37,867 nt of DNA from JAIFWV01 sp964580495 (GTDB lineage: Bacteria > Patescibacteriota > Doudnabacteria > UBA920 > O2-02-FULL-48-8), in contig CAZOKE010000008.1 of assembly GCA_964580495.1 (NCBI GenBank), positions 1 through 37,867 of the forward strand, given 5' to 3'. The notes under the pieces were generated by a model, which was given only the letters and a program-made list of their open reading frames with translations, did no database searches and had not been told where the DNA came from. Positions 31,824-37,867 of the stretch are shown here, piece by piece. Numbering within the stretch: the first letter of the stretch is position 1; each line of letters opens with the position of its first letter. The position numbers were made by a program, and so were the translations under genes.

Positions 31824-31827
31824 CGAT

Positions 31828-33063
31828 ATGGCTAATGCTTTTGAAAATGCCATGCAGCAGCTGTTACTGGCAGCTGCCAAAGTCAACCTCGACAAAGATA
31901 TCCTGGAAACTCTGAAATTTCCGGACCGGATCATTGAAGTAGCAATTCCCGTAAAAATGGATTCGGGGGAATTGAAAGTTTTTCAAGGTTTCCGTGTGCA
32001 ATACAACAATGCCCGTGGGCCTTATAAAGGCGGCTTGCGCTATCATCCGCAAGTCGACATGAACGAAGTCAAAGCTTTGGCGTTTTGGATGACCATTAAA
32101 AACGCCATTGTGAATGTGCCTTATGGCGGGAGCAAAGGCGGGGTCACTGTGGATCCTAAAGCTTTGTCCAAAACCGAACTGGAAAAAATCTCCCGCGGTT
32201 TAATAAAAAAATTATTCAAAAATATCGGGCCTATGCTGGATGTGCCAGCTCCAGATGTCAATACCACGCCTGAAATCATGGGTTGGATGGTGGATGAATA
32301 TTCGTCCATTGTCGGCCAAGAAGTGCCGGCGGTGATCACGGGCAAACCCTTAGACAAAGGGGGATCCGAAGGGCGGGAGGAAGCTACTGGCTTTGGCGGC
32401 GTGACGGTGCTCAAGCAAGCTGCGGCCAAATATAATTTGCCAGCCGGGAGTACAGTTGCGGTCCAAGGCTTTGGCAATGTCGGTTCGCATTTTGCGCAGC
32501 TTGCAACCGAAGCCGGGTTTAAAGTGGTGGCGGTTTCGGATTCGAAAGGCGGCATTTACAATCCAGCCGGACTGGATATTCAGGCCGTAGAAGATTGGAA
32601 AGCTCAAAATAAGCATTTAGCAGGTTTTGCAGAATCCAAGGATGTCAGCAATGAGGAATTATTGGAGCTGCCAGTCGATATTTTAGTGCCAGCAGCTTTG
32701 GAAAACCAGATTCGCGCCGACAACGCCGACAAGATCCAAGCCAAACTGGTTTTGGAAATGGCAAATGGCCCAACCACGCCGGAAGCAGATGAAATTTTAC
32801 ATCACAAAAATATCCCCGTCGTGCCGGACGTGCTGTCTAATTCCGGCGGGGTGGCTACTTCATATTTTGAATGGGACCAAAATTTGCGCAGCGAGCATTG
32901 GAGCAAAGACGAGGTGCTCTCCAAGCTCACCATCCTGATGGAAGCCGCTTGGAAGGATGTGGTTGAACAAGCCGAGAGATATCAAACCAATTTGCGCAAT
33001 GCCGGTTTTATCCTGGCTTTGGAACGCATCAGTGAGGCTATGAAAGCAAGGAAAAATACTTAA
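31828..33063 (+). CDS. gdhA: Glutamate dehydrogenase (Glu/Leu/Phe/Val family)
   Basis: Interconverts glutamate and 2-oxoglutarate plus ammonia using NAD(P). 411 aa from the ATG at 31828. Visible: ARGPYKGGLRYHP with substrate lysines, the catalytic-lysine region NVPYGGSKGGVTVDP, the PAPDVNT segment, the ATGFGGV turn, the dinucleotide motif VAVQGFGNVGSHFA (GxGNVG), PVDILVPAALENQI, and VPDVLSNSGGVATSYFEW. The open frame extends upstream to 31687, but that part overlaps DUF3105 coding sequence and lacks homology. Length fits the hexameric NAD-type enzyme of roughly 410-420 aa. Cofactor preference was not assigned: the Rossmann acidic position reads Ser-Asp (SDSKGG). Confidence 0.96.
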   Translation: MANAFENAMQQLLLAAAKVNLDKDILETLKFPDRIIEVAIPVKMDSGELKVFQGFRVQYNNARGPYKGGLRYHPQVDMNEVKALAFWMTIKNAIVNVPYGGSKGGVTVDPKALSKTELEKISRGLIKKLFKNIGPMLDVPAPDVNTTPEIMGWMVDEYSSIVGQEVPAVITGKPLDKGGSEGREEATGFGGVTVLKQAAAKYNLPAGSTVAVQGFGNVGSHFAQLATEAGFKVVAVSDSKGGIYNPAGLDIQAVEDWKAQNKHLAGFAESKDVSNEELLELPVDILVPAALENQIRADNADKIQAKLVLEMANGPTTPEADEILHHKNIPVVPDVLSNSGGVATSYFEWDQNLRSEHWSKDEVLSKLTILMEAAWKDVVEQAERYQTNLRNAGFILALERISEAMKARKNT

Positions 33064-33075
33064 GTGTTCACTTAA
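33060..33075. repeat. 16-bp perfect palindrome after gdhA
   Basis: TTAAGTGTTCACTTAA spans the gdhA stop codon and lies 20 nt before the cupredoxin ATG. It may be an operator or a weak stem; no T-run follows directly. Confidence 0.4.
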
Positions 33076-33094
33076 ATATTATTAATTGGTAATT

Positions 33095-33493
33095 ATGAAA
33101 TATAAATTGTTGGTTCTGGTCGCGGCTGTAAGTCTGGTTGCCGCGGCATGCAATAACTCTACAAATAATCAGGCCGGTTCAAATAGTTCGAACCAATCGA
33201 CGCAAGCCCAAAGCGGCGCTGCTGAAGTGGATATGACAGCCAATGGTTTCTCGCCATCCTCGATTACGGTGAAGCAGGGGACAGTGGTAACTTTCAAAAA
33301 CACCGACACTCAGCCGCATTGGCCGGCTTCCAACCCGCACCCGACTCATACTGACTTGCCGGGGTTCGATGCGCTGCAACAAGTCCAGCCAGGCCAGACC
33401 TATAGTTTTACTTTCAACAAGATTGGCACTTGGGGATACCATGACCACATCAATCCTTCCGAATTTCGTGGAAGCGTTACCGTGGTTCAATAA
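33095..33493 (+). CDS. cupredoxin-domain lipoprotein
   Basis: 132 aa. Signal peptide with lipobox ending VAAAC (Cys near residue 18), so it is probably a lipid-anchored surface protein, followed by a low-complexity Asn/Ser/Gln linker. The domain is a plastocyanin-type beta-sandwich: MTANGFSPSSITVKQGTVV, then FKNTDTQPHWPAS, and the final GTWGYHDHINPSEFRGSVTV. The first His (QPHW) and the His residues in YHDHIN would be copper ligands, but the Cys normally between them in azurin-type cupredoxins is absent (YHDH rather than YxCxxH). It may bind copper or another metal without blue-copper electron transfer. Start at 33095; the in-frame TTG at 33086 is less likely. Confidence 0.85.
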   Translation: MKYKLLVLVAAVSLVAAACNNSTNNQAGSNSSNQSTQAQSGAAEVDMTANGFSPSSITVKQGTVVTFKNTDTQPHWPASNPHPTHTDLPGFDALQQVQPGQTYSFTFNKIGTWGYHDHINPSEFRGSVTVVQ

Positions 33494-33506
33494 AACAGTT
33501 AAATTT

Positions 33507-33546
33507 AAAACCCGCTTGAGTTTGGGATCCAAAGTAGCGGGTTTTT
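33507..33546. terminator. bidirectional terminator
   Basis: AAAACCCGCT pairs with AGCGGGTTTT, with an inner TTTGG/CCAAA pairing, between two convergent genes. Confidence 0.85.
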
Positions 33547-33557
33547 ATATAAGCTAA

Positions 33558-34130
33558 TTATTGGCTGGCGCGTTCGACGTAATCGCCTGATTGGGTGTTT
33601 ACCCGGACGACATCGCCTTCTTTGATGAAAAGGGGAACGTTGACCACGTGTCCGGTTTCGAGAGTGGCGGGTTTGGTGCCGCCGGTTGCGGTATCGCCTT
33701 TAATTCCCGGGGCGGTTTCAACAACCTTCAGTTCAATTTTTATAGGAAGATCCAGTCCTATGGGCTTTTCTTCAAAGAAGATAATGGAGGTATCTGTGCC
33801 TTCTTTCAGAAACCCTTGCTGGTTTTCAACTAAGGCCTTGGGAACCACAAAGTTGTCGTAAGTTTCCGGGTTCATGAAATGCGCGCCTTCATCGTCGTTG
33901 TAAAGAAATTGCGCTTTACGCCGCACGACTTCGGCTTCCTCGATTTTTTCTCCGTACTTAAACGAGTATTCCATGACTTTGCCGGTCATGAGGTTGCGCA
34001 GCTTAGCCTGGATCACCGGTTTTCTCTGCGCAGTGCGCATAAAATTGCTCCAGATGATCTGGTATGGTTCATTGTTGTATTTGATAATCTGTCCGGTGCC
34101 TTTCAGGTCGGAGAAATCGAGTACTGACAT
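33558..34130 (-). CDS. efp: Elongation factor P with an unmodified-type tip
   Basis: Translation factor that rescues ribosomes stalled at polyproline. 190 aa with the three beta-barrel domains: N-terminal KOW-like (LDFSDLKGTGQIIKYNNEPYQII), then AKLRNLMTGKVMEYSFKYGEKIEEAEV, then the OB domain ending VVRVNTQSGDYVERAS. The tip loop of domain I, normally PGKG with a modified Lys (or Arg), reads MRTAQRKP. No residue lies in the usual lysine position in this alignment (Gln by my count), although Arg and Lys flank it. Modification by EpmA, DHS or EarP is therefore not expected. AGGAAA lies 9 nt before the ATG. Confidence 0.95.
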   Translation of the reverse strand: MSVLDFSDLKGTGQIIKYNNEPYQIIWSNFMRTAQRKPVIQAKLRNLMTGKVMEYSFKYGEKIEEAEVVRRKAQFLYNDDEGAHFMNPETYDNFVVPKALVENQQGFLKEGTDTSIIFFEEKPIGLDLPIKIELKVVETAPGIKGDTATGGTKPATLETGHVVNVPLFIKEGDVVRVNTQSGDYVERASQ

Positions 34131-34143
34131 GGATCATGTTTCC

Positions 34144-34187
34144 TGTAACATGTAACAGCAATCATGTGGTACATGATTCATGTTACA
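34144..34187. repeat. 44-bp hairpin between rpsR and efp
   Basis: AATCATGT/ACATGATT with a GGT loop is enclosed by TGTAACATG/CATGTTACA, with a 7-nt bulge on one side. On the minus strand it lies 8 nt after the rpsR stop is approached and may be a processing site or weak terminator; no T-run is obvious. Confidence 0.55.
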
Positions 34188-34195
34188 TGACTTAT

Positions 34196-34417
34196 TTATG
34201 CAGCTACAAACGGCAGCAGTGCCATGTGTCGGGCGCGCTTGAGTGCTTGGCTGACCACGCGCTGGTGTTTGCTGCAGGTTCCGGTTTTTTTGGAAGAGAG
34301 GATTTTGGCATGCGGCGAAATAAACCGGCGCAAGAACTGGGTATCCTTGTAGTCGACGTATGAAATCTTTTCCGTGCAGAAGATGCACGGTTTTTTAGTA
34401 TTGCTTGGGATGGGCAT
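34196..34417 (-). CDS. rpsR: Ribosomal protein S18
   Basis: Binds S6 in the small-subunit platform. 73 aa, normal for bacteria. Core: YKDTQFLRRFISPHAKILSSKKTGTCSKHQRVVSQALKRARHMALLPF, with the conserved RFI, KI, TGxCxKHQRxxxxAIKRAR pattern. An N-terminal Cys-x2-Cys (CIFC) together with later Cys/His could hold zinc. Last gene of the minus-strand rpsF-ssb-rpsR cluster, the standard bacterial order. No Shine-Dalgarno sequence is seen; the preceding gap is filled with AT-rich repeats. Confidence 0.96.
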   Translation of the reverse strand: MPIPSNTKKPCIFCTEKISYVDYKDTQFLRRFISPHAKILSSKKTGTCSKHQRVVSQALKRARHMALLPFVAA

Positions 34418-34420
34418 TGT

Positions 34421-34481
34421 TATGAATTATGAATAATGAATTATGAATTAGGAAGGAATTATTCATAATTCCTAATTCGAG
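34421..34481. repeat. AT-rich direct and inverted repeats between ssb and rpsR
   Basis: GAATTATGAA-type units repeat about three times at 34423-34450. They continue into a hairpin with inner GGAATTAT/ATAATTCC (34455-34472, TC loop) and outer GAATTA/TAATTC (34445-34478). Such intergenic repeats probably have no coding role. Confidence 0.6.
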
Positions 34482-34486
34482 ATTCC

Positions 34487-34936
34487 CTAGAACGGTATAT
34501 CCGAGTCATCGATCTGGATCGACGGGGTCGTATCGGTGTTGGTTTGGATTAAGGGTTCGTTTTCTGCAGGTTCGGGTTGTGCCGCAGAGGTGCCGGAGCC
34601 GGTGCCAGGGCGGCCAAGCATGATCATGCTGTCGCCGACAATTTCCGTGCGGTAGCGTTTCTGCCCGCTGGTTTTGTCGTCCCAGGATCGGGTTTGGAGC
34701 CGGCCTTCGATGTAGACTTGCGAGCCTTTCTTAAGGTACTGTTCGGCAACTCCTGCCAAACCCCGCCACAACACGACGTTGTGGAATTCAGTTTGTTCTT
34801 TTTTTTGCCCGCCTTGATCGACCCAGTTGAAGCTCGTGGCAACCGAGAACGAGGCGACCTTGGCGCCGTTTGGGGTGGTTCGGACTTCAGGGTCGCGAAC
34901 CAAGCGCCCGATGATCATGACTTTGTTTAAATCCAT
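34487..34936 (-). CDS. ssb: Single-stranded DNA-binding protein
   Basis: OB-fold tetramer that coats ssDNA during replication and repair. 149 aa: MDLNKVMIIGRLVRDPEVRTT, FSVATSFNW, TEFHNVVLWRGLAGVAEQYLKKGSQVYIEGRLQTRSWDD and YRTEIVGDSMIMLG cover the DNA-binding domain. Next comes a flexible Gly/Ser/Pro/Glu linker and the acidic tip ending DSDIPF that docks partner proteins. Middle gene of the rpsF-ssb-rpsR cluster. Confidence 0.97.
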   Translation of the reverse strand: MDLNKVMIIGRLVRDPEVRTTPNGAKVASFSVATSFNWVDQGGQKKEQTEFHNVVLWRGLAGVAEQYLKKGSQVYIEGRLQTRSWDDKTSGQKRYRTEIVGDSMIMLGRPGTGSGTSAAQPEPAENEPLIQTNTDTTPSIQIDDSDIPF

Positions 34937-35003
34937 ATAATTTAGTTTTAAGATTTAAGATTCAAGTTGTAACTATCGTACACTTAAAACTGACAACTTT
35001 CAA

Positions 35004-35459
35004 CTATTTTGATAGGTCTTCAGAGCCGAGAGCTGCTTCGATTTTCTGCTCAAGCTCGGTTTCCGAAAGATTGATCGGAGTAGGTTCGCCCGTTGCAGGA
35101 GCTTCGGTTCGCGGTTTACGATTGCTCTTCATTTTGTCCTGGACGATCTTGTCTTTGGCTGCGCGTCGTTCTTGTTCGCCGACATTGACCACAATGAAGC
35201 GGATGATAGAGTCGATGCTCCGGATTTTGTTTTCGAGCTGGGAAACTTTCGGGCCTTCAAAATTGAAAGATTCTAAAATATAAAAACCGTTCCGGGTTTT
35301 TTTGATCGGATATGCCAGTTTCTTTTTTCCAAGCATTTCGCTGGAAATTATTTTGCCGCCTTGGTCTTGGATGAATTTATCGACCTCGGCAGCCACAGCT
35401 GGCGCATCATTGTCGGATACGGCTGAAGAGAGTATATACATCAGCTCATATTTTGGCAT
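35004..35459 (-). CDS. rpsF: Ribosomal protein S6
   Basis: 151 aa. The ferredoxin-like core is MPKYELMYILSS, GGKIISSEMLGKKKLAYPIKKTRNGFYILESF and LENKIRSIDSIIRFIVVNV. A charged extension of about 50 residues (KSNRKPRTEAPATGEP, then an acidic amphipathic end) goes beyond the typical ~95-aa protein. First gene of the cluster. AAAGGA lies 6 nt before the ATG, with a hairpin just upstream that might serve autoregulation by S6:S18. Confidence 0.96.
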   Translation of the reverse strand: MPKYELMYILSSAVSDNDAPAVAAEVDKFIQDQGGKIISSEMLGKKKLAYPIKKTRNGFYILESFNFEGPKVSQLENKIRSIDSIIRFIVVNVGEQERRAAKDKIVQDKMKSNRKPRTEAPATGEPTPINLSETELEQKIEAALGSEDLSK

Positions 35460-35476
35460 AAGAAATCCTTTCTTAT

Positions 35477-35497
35477 CGGCCAGTCAATTGCTGACCG
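35477..35497 (-). promoter_or_regulatory. leader hairpin of rpsF, possible S6:S18 site
   Basis: On the minus strand CGGTCA pairs with TGGCCG around a 9-nt loop, a few bases before the Shine-Dalgarno sequence. In other phyla the S6:S18 complex represses this operon by binding a leader hairpin. The conserved bulge of the known motif is not obvious here, so the assignment is tentative. Confidence 0.35.
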
Positions 35498-35537
35498 AAT
35501 ATGTGCTTTATTAATATTTGGTTGTAAAAGCCTGCTT

Positions 35538-35566
35538 ATATTAACAAAAGATGGGGTGCTAGTCAA
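35538..35566 (-). promoter_or_regulatory. promoter of rpsF-ssb-rpsR
   Basis: On the minus strand TTGACT (35566-35561), a 17-nt spacer and TAATAT (35543-35538). Leader about 70 nt. Confidence 0.65.
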
Positions 35567-35578
35567 GGCTAAAGGAAA

Positions 35579-36634
35579 TTAGGCATTCACCCGGAAATGC
35601 GCGACATCTCCGTCTTGCATAACGTATTCTTTGCCTTCTACCCTAAGCCAGCCTTTGTCTCGAGCTTGCGGATACCCGCCGGCTTCCAATAATTTGTCCC
35701 ATTGGATTATTTCGGCGCGGATAAAGCCTTTTTCAAAGTCGGTATGGATTACACCCGCAGCTTGCGGAGCTTTGGTCCCGTTGACGATTGTCCAAGCTTT
35801 GGATTCTATCGGCCCTGCTGTGAAGTAGGTGATTAAGTTCAATAATTTATATGACGCTTTGGCCAATCTGTCCAGGCCCGACTCGCTGATCCCAAGCTCT
35901 TTCATGTATTCAACCCGTTCTTCGTCTTTGAGTTCGGCAAGCTCGGATTCAATTTTGACATCAATTGGCAAAAGCTCGAGACCATTGAGATTGGTTTTTG
36001 TCAGATCATTGGTATTGGCTACATAGAGTGTTGGCTTCATGGTCAGCAGACTTAAGCCTTTGATTAGTCTAGACTCATCTTCGCTTAAGTGTACTGTTCG
36101 GGCCAGATTCCCTTGTGAGAGTGCCGCTTGCACTCGCTCCAATGCTGCTTTAAGCACCACAGCTTCTTTGGAACCGCCTTTAACTTCCCTCGTTAGGCTT
36201 TCAAGCCTTTTTCCCACGGTAGAAAGATCGGCCAGCATCAGTTCCGTGTTGATGACTTCAATATCTCGGGCAGGATCGACAGATCCGTCGACATGAATGA
36301 TGTCTTTATTTTCAAAAAACCTAACGACCTGGACGATAGCATCGACTTCGCGAATGTGCGATAAGAACTTATTTCCCAGGCCGGCGCCCTCGGCCGCACC
36401 TTTGACCAGTCCTGCAATATCCACGAATTCAATTGAAGTCGGCACCATTTTTGCCGATTTTTCGAGCTTGGCTAATTTTTCGATTCGCTCGTCGGGCACG
36501 TTTATGACACCGACATTGGGGTCGATTGTAGTGAATGGAAAATTGCTTGCCTGGGCTTGTTGTTTGGTGAGCGCATTAAACAATGTTGATTTGCCGACAT
36601 TGGGCAGACCGACAATTCCGACGGAAAAAGACAT
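35579..36634 (-). CDS. ychF: YchF/OLA1 ribosome-binding ATPase
   Basis: Obg-family P-loop protein that hydrolyses ATP rather than GTP and associates with ribosomes. 351 aa. P-loop GLPNVGKSTLFNAL (residues 9-22), switch I region ASNFPFTTIDPNVG, DIAGLVKGAAEGAGLGNKFL (switch II), and NTND in place of the NKxD guanine motif, which fits the family's ATP preference. A C-terminal TGS-like domain ends YVMQDGDVAHFRVNA. A good extended -10 box (TGCTACAAT) lies on the minus strand at 36688-36680, in the gap shared with the HAD gene. Confidence 0.97.
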   Translation of the reverse strand: MSFSVGIVGLPNVGKSTLFNALTKQQAQASNFPFTTIDPNVGVINVPDERIEKLAKLEKSAKMVPTSIEFVDIAGLVKGAAEGAGLGNKFLSHIREVDAIVQVVRFFENKDIIHVDGSVDPARDIEVINTELMLADLSTVGKRLESLTREVKGGSKEAVVLKAALERVQAALSQGNLARTVHLSEDESRLIKGLSLLTMKPTLYVANTNDLTKTNLNGLELLPIDVKIESELAELKDEERVEYMKELGISESGLDRLAKASYKLLNLITYFTAGPIESKAWTIVNGTKAPQAAGVIHTDFEKGFIRAEIIQWDKLLEAGGYPQARDKGWLRVEGKEYVMQDGDVAHFRVNA

Positions 36635-36679
36635 ATGCTAAAAATCTAAAGCTATTAATTGCGTGCAATATGCCTGCAA

Positions 36680-36688
36680 ATTGTAGCA
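36680..36688 (-). promoter_or_regulatory. extended -10 promoter of ychF
   Basis: TGCTACAAT on the minus strand fits an extended -10 element; leader about 40 nt. The -35 is weak. Confidence 0.4.
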
Positions 36689-36722
36689 AATTTATGATTA
36701 ATTTGATAGACTTCTATTGCTT

Positions 36723-37517
36723 ATGGAAATATCTAATCCAAAAAACCTCACAAGCAAACAATTGGTTGTTTTTGATTTGGACGGAACGCTTACCCCAAGC
36801 AAGTCGCCCATGAAGCCTGATATGGTTCAGGCTTTTGTAGCATTAACCAAATCAAAACCCGTGGCAGTAATTTCCGGAGGCGAGCTGAAACAATACAAGA
36901 TTCAGCTTTTGAACCCGCTAAAAGGTCACGGGGCTAATTTGAAAAATTTGTATCTGTTTCCCACAAACTCTACGGCTTTTTACAAATGGGAAAAAGGCGC
37001 ATTAAAGAAAATTTATGCCTTTAAACTAAAGCCAACGGAAGTCAAAAAGATTCGGAATGCGTTTAAGGAAGCTTATGAAGAGACCAAGTACCAGCATCCC
37101 AAGAAGACCTACGGTCAAATTTTAGAGAACAGGGGAACCCAGGTAAGTTTTTCGGCCTTGGGTCAAAAGGTTGTAGCAGCTTTGGGCGAAAAAGGAGTAA
37201 AGTTGAAAGAAAAATGGAGAGATACGCAAGATGCCAGGCCGATGCTTGTGAAATCTTTAATTCCCAAACTTAAACAATTTTCTGTTCGCATAGCAGGGAC
37301 CACGACAATTGATGTGGTAAGAAAAGGCGTTGACAAAGCTTACGGGATCAGGCAGATCGAAAAAAGATTGAATATCCCGGTTAAAAATATGGTCTTCGTG
37401 GGAGATGCCATAGAACCCGGGAAAAACGACTATGAAGCGCTGAAAACCGGAATTGATTATGTAAAAGTAAAAGGCCCGGAAGAAACGAAACAGTTTATCG
37501 AAAAAATTTTGAAATAA
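36723..37517 (+). CDS. HAD-family phosphatase, type IIB (phosphomannomutase-like)
   Basis: 264 aa. Motif I is VVFDLDGTLTPSKSP with the nucleophile and acid Asp, motif II is VAVISGGE, and motif III/IV is KGVDKAYGIRQI with VFVGDAIEPGKNDYEAL. The cap of about 130 residues between motifs II and III, and the phrase KGVDKAxGIxxL, are typical of the IIB group (Cof, sucrose-phosphate phosphatase and eukaryotic-type PMM). The substrate is probably a phosphosugar but cannot be named. Start taken as the ATG at 36723; no Shine-Dalgarno sequence is evident. Confidence 0.85.
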   Translation: MEISNPKNLTSKQLVVFDLDGTLTPSKSPMKPDMVQAFVALTKSKPVAVISGGELKQYKIQLLNPLKGHGANLKNLYLFPTNSTAFYKWEKGALKKIYAFKLKPTEVKKIRNAFKEAYEETKYQHPKKTYGQILENRGTQVSFSALGQKVVAALGEKGVKLKEKWRDTQDARPMLVKSLIPKLKQFSVRIAGTTTIDVVRKGVDKAYGIRQIEKRLNIPVKNMVFVGDAIEPGKNDYEALKTGIDYVKVKGPEETKQFIEKILK

Positions 37518-37525
37518 CATAAAGA

Positions 37526-37558
37526 AAAGGCGGTCAGTTGTGGGAACTGATCGCCTTT
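37526..37558. terminator. bidirectional terminator
   Basis: AAAGGCGGTCAGTT pairs with AACTGATCGCCTTT (one G-A mismatch) around a 5-nt loop, between two convergent genes. Confidence 0.85.
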
Positions 37559-37565
37559 GTGTTTG

Positions 37566-37859
37566 CTAGTAGTCAGCAGGATGCGCCATATCATCTTCAG
37601 TAGGTGAAGTGATCTGATCGCCCCAGCTTTGCAGGGTTTCTTCGGGTGACGGTAGGGGTTCGTCGGATTCGAAAAATCCGAAGTTCATGACGAATTCCAT
37701 GTGCAGCAGGCGATAACCGATTTCGCGTAGCTGCTCGTCGTCCACCCGGTTGAATCCAGGACGAGGCAGAAGTTCAATCTCCACGGTTTGCTTCCGCTCC
37801 AAATCGAGCGGGCTGTATCTAGCCGGGGTGATCCGGCCAGAATCGAAGCACCCAATCAT
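37566..37859 (-). CDS. unknown acidic protein, 97 aa (start near window edge)
   Basis: I do not recognise this protein. It is acidic and soluble, with a central LREIGYRLLHMEFVMNFGFFE segment and a Pro/Glu/Asp-rich C-terminus (PLPSPEETLQSWGDQ). The frame is still open at the window end and the bases before the ATG at 37859 show no ribosome-binding site, so the N-terminus may lie outside. Codon choice is G+C-rich, resembling the genes at 2063, 17179 and 28943 rather than its neighbours. Confidence 0.55.
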   Translation of the reverse strand: MIGCFDSGRITPARYSPLDLERKQTVEIELLPRPGFNRVDDEQLREIGYRLLHMEFVMNFGFFESDEPLPSPEETLQSWGDQITSPTEDDMAHPADY

Positions 37860-37867
37860 TCCGAAAT

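Noticed and set aside
31687..31827. N-terminal extension of glutamate dehydrogenase
   Set aside because: It overlaps the DUF3105 coding sequence in another frame; GDH homology begins after the ATG at 31828.
34421..34481. Possible CRISPR-like repeats
   Set aside because: Units are about 10 nt, AT-rich and without spacers. No CRISPR array was seen anywhere in the window.

Overview
This window looks like part of a chromosome from a Candidate Phyla Radiation (Patescibacteria) bacterium. The evidence is compact gene spacing, a short TsaB, a ValRS without the usual C-terminal extension, an EF-P whose modification loop lacks the usual lysine, a DUF5652-type membrane protein, and an ECF sigma factor paired with a DUF5667-type membrane partner. 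UGA is used as a stop codon (for example tsaB and tig), so this is the standard bacterial code and not the Gracilibacteria/Absconditabacteria code. Most genes are housekeeping; the accessory content is interspersed.

Layout. 1-6646: uvrB (minus, cut by the window edge), a secreted protein of unknown function, then ruvA, a FemAB-type transferase, a SLOG-fold protein, tsaB and an MFS transporter in a tight plus-strand run. 6647-14650: rpoB-rpoC, a terminator, then a separate unit with its own promoter and terminator that looks like an undescribed ~215-nt structured RNA. 14654-17115: valS (minus) with a leader that has the antiterminator layout of a T-box riboswitch. 17179-21041: a soluble GGDEF protein, tsaD and a YggT-like protein (minus), trigger factor, tRNA-Glu. 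21042-25860: a structured stretch ending in a second copy of the tRNA 3' end, several small or exported proteins (including 35-aa and 31-aa genes), a possible heme-oxygenase-like protein, and the sigma/anti-sigma pair. 25863-28690: folD and two tandem thioredoxin-reductase-like flavoproteins.

The most notable system is at 28834-31237: a diversity-generating retroelement (DGR). It has a target gene under a consensus promoter, a variable repeat (VR) at the target's 3' end, a downstream template repeat (TR), an Avd-family accessory gene on the opposite strand, and a DGR-type reverse transcriptase with YADD and the LGNLTSQ motif. TR and VR align over 110/107 nt. All 22 substitutions fall at TR adenines, and there is one 3-nt gap. 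The 5' ends of avd and the reverse transcriptase overlap head to head across a run of ten G. Loss of one G would put ATG start codons in frame for both genes, so this may be a slippage switch or an assembly error.

31320-37867: a DUF3105 protein, glutamate dehydrogenase, a cupredoxin lipoprotein, efp, the rpsF-ssb-rpsR cluster, ychF, a HAD phosphatase, and a G+C-rich unknown gene at the edge. Several genes (uvrB, ruvA, folD) have a -10 box so close to the ATG that their mRNAs are probably leaderless or nearly so. All function assignments rest on motifs and family knowledge read from the sequence; no database search or folding program was run.
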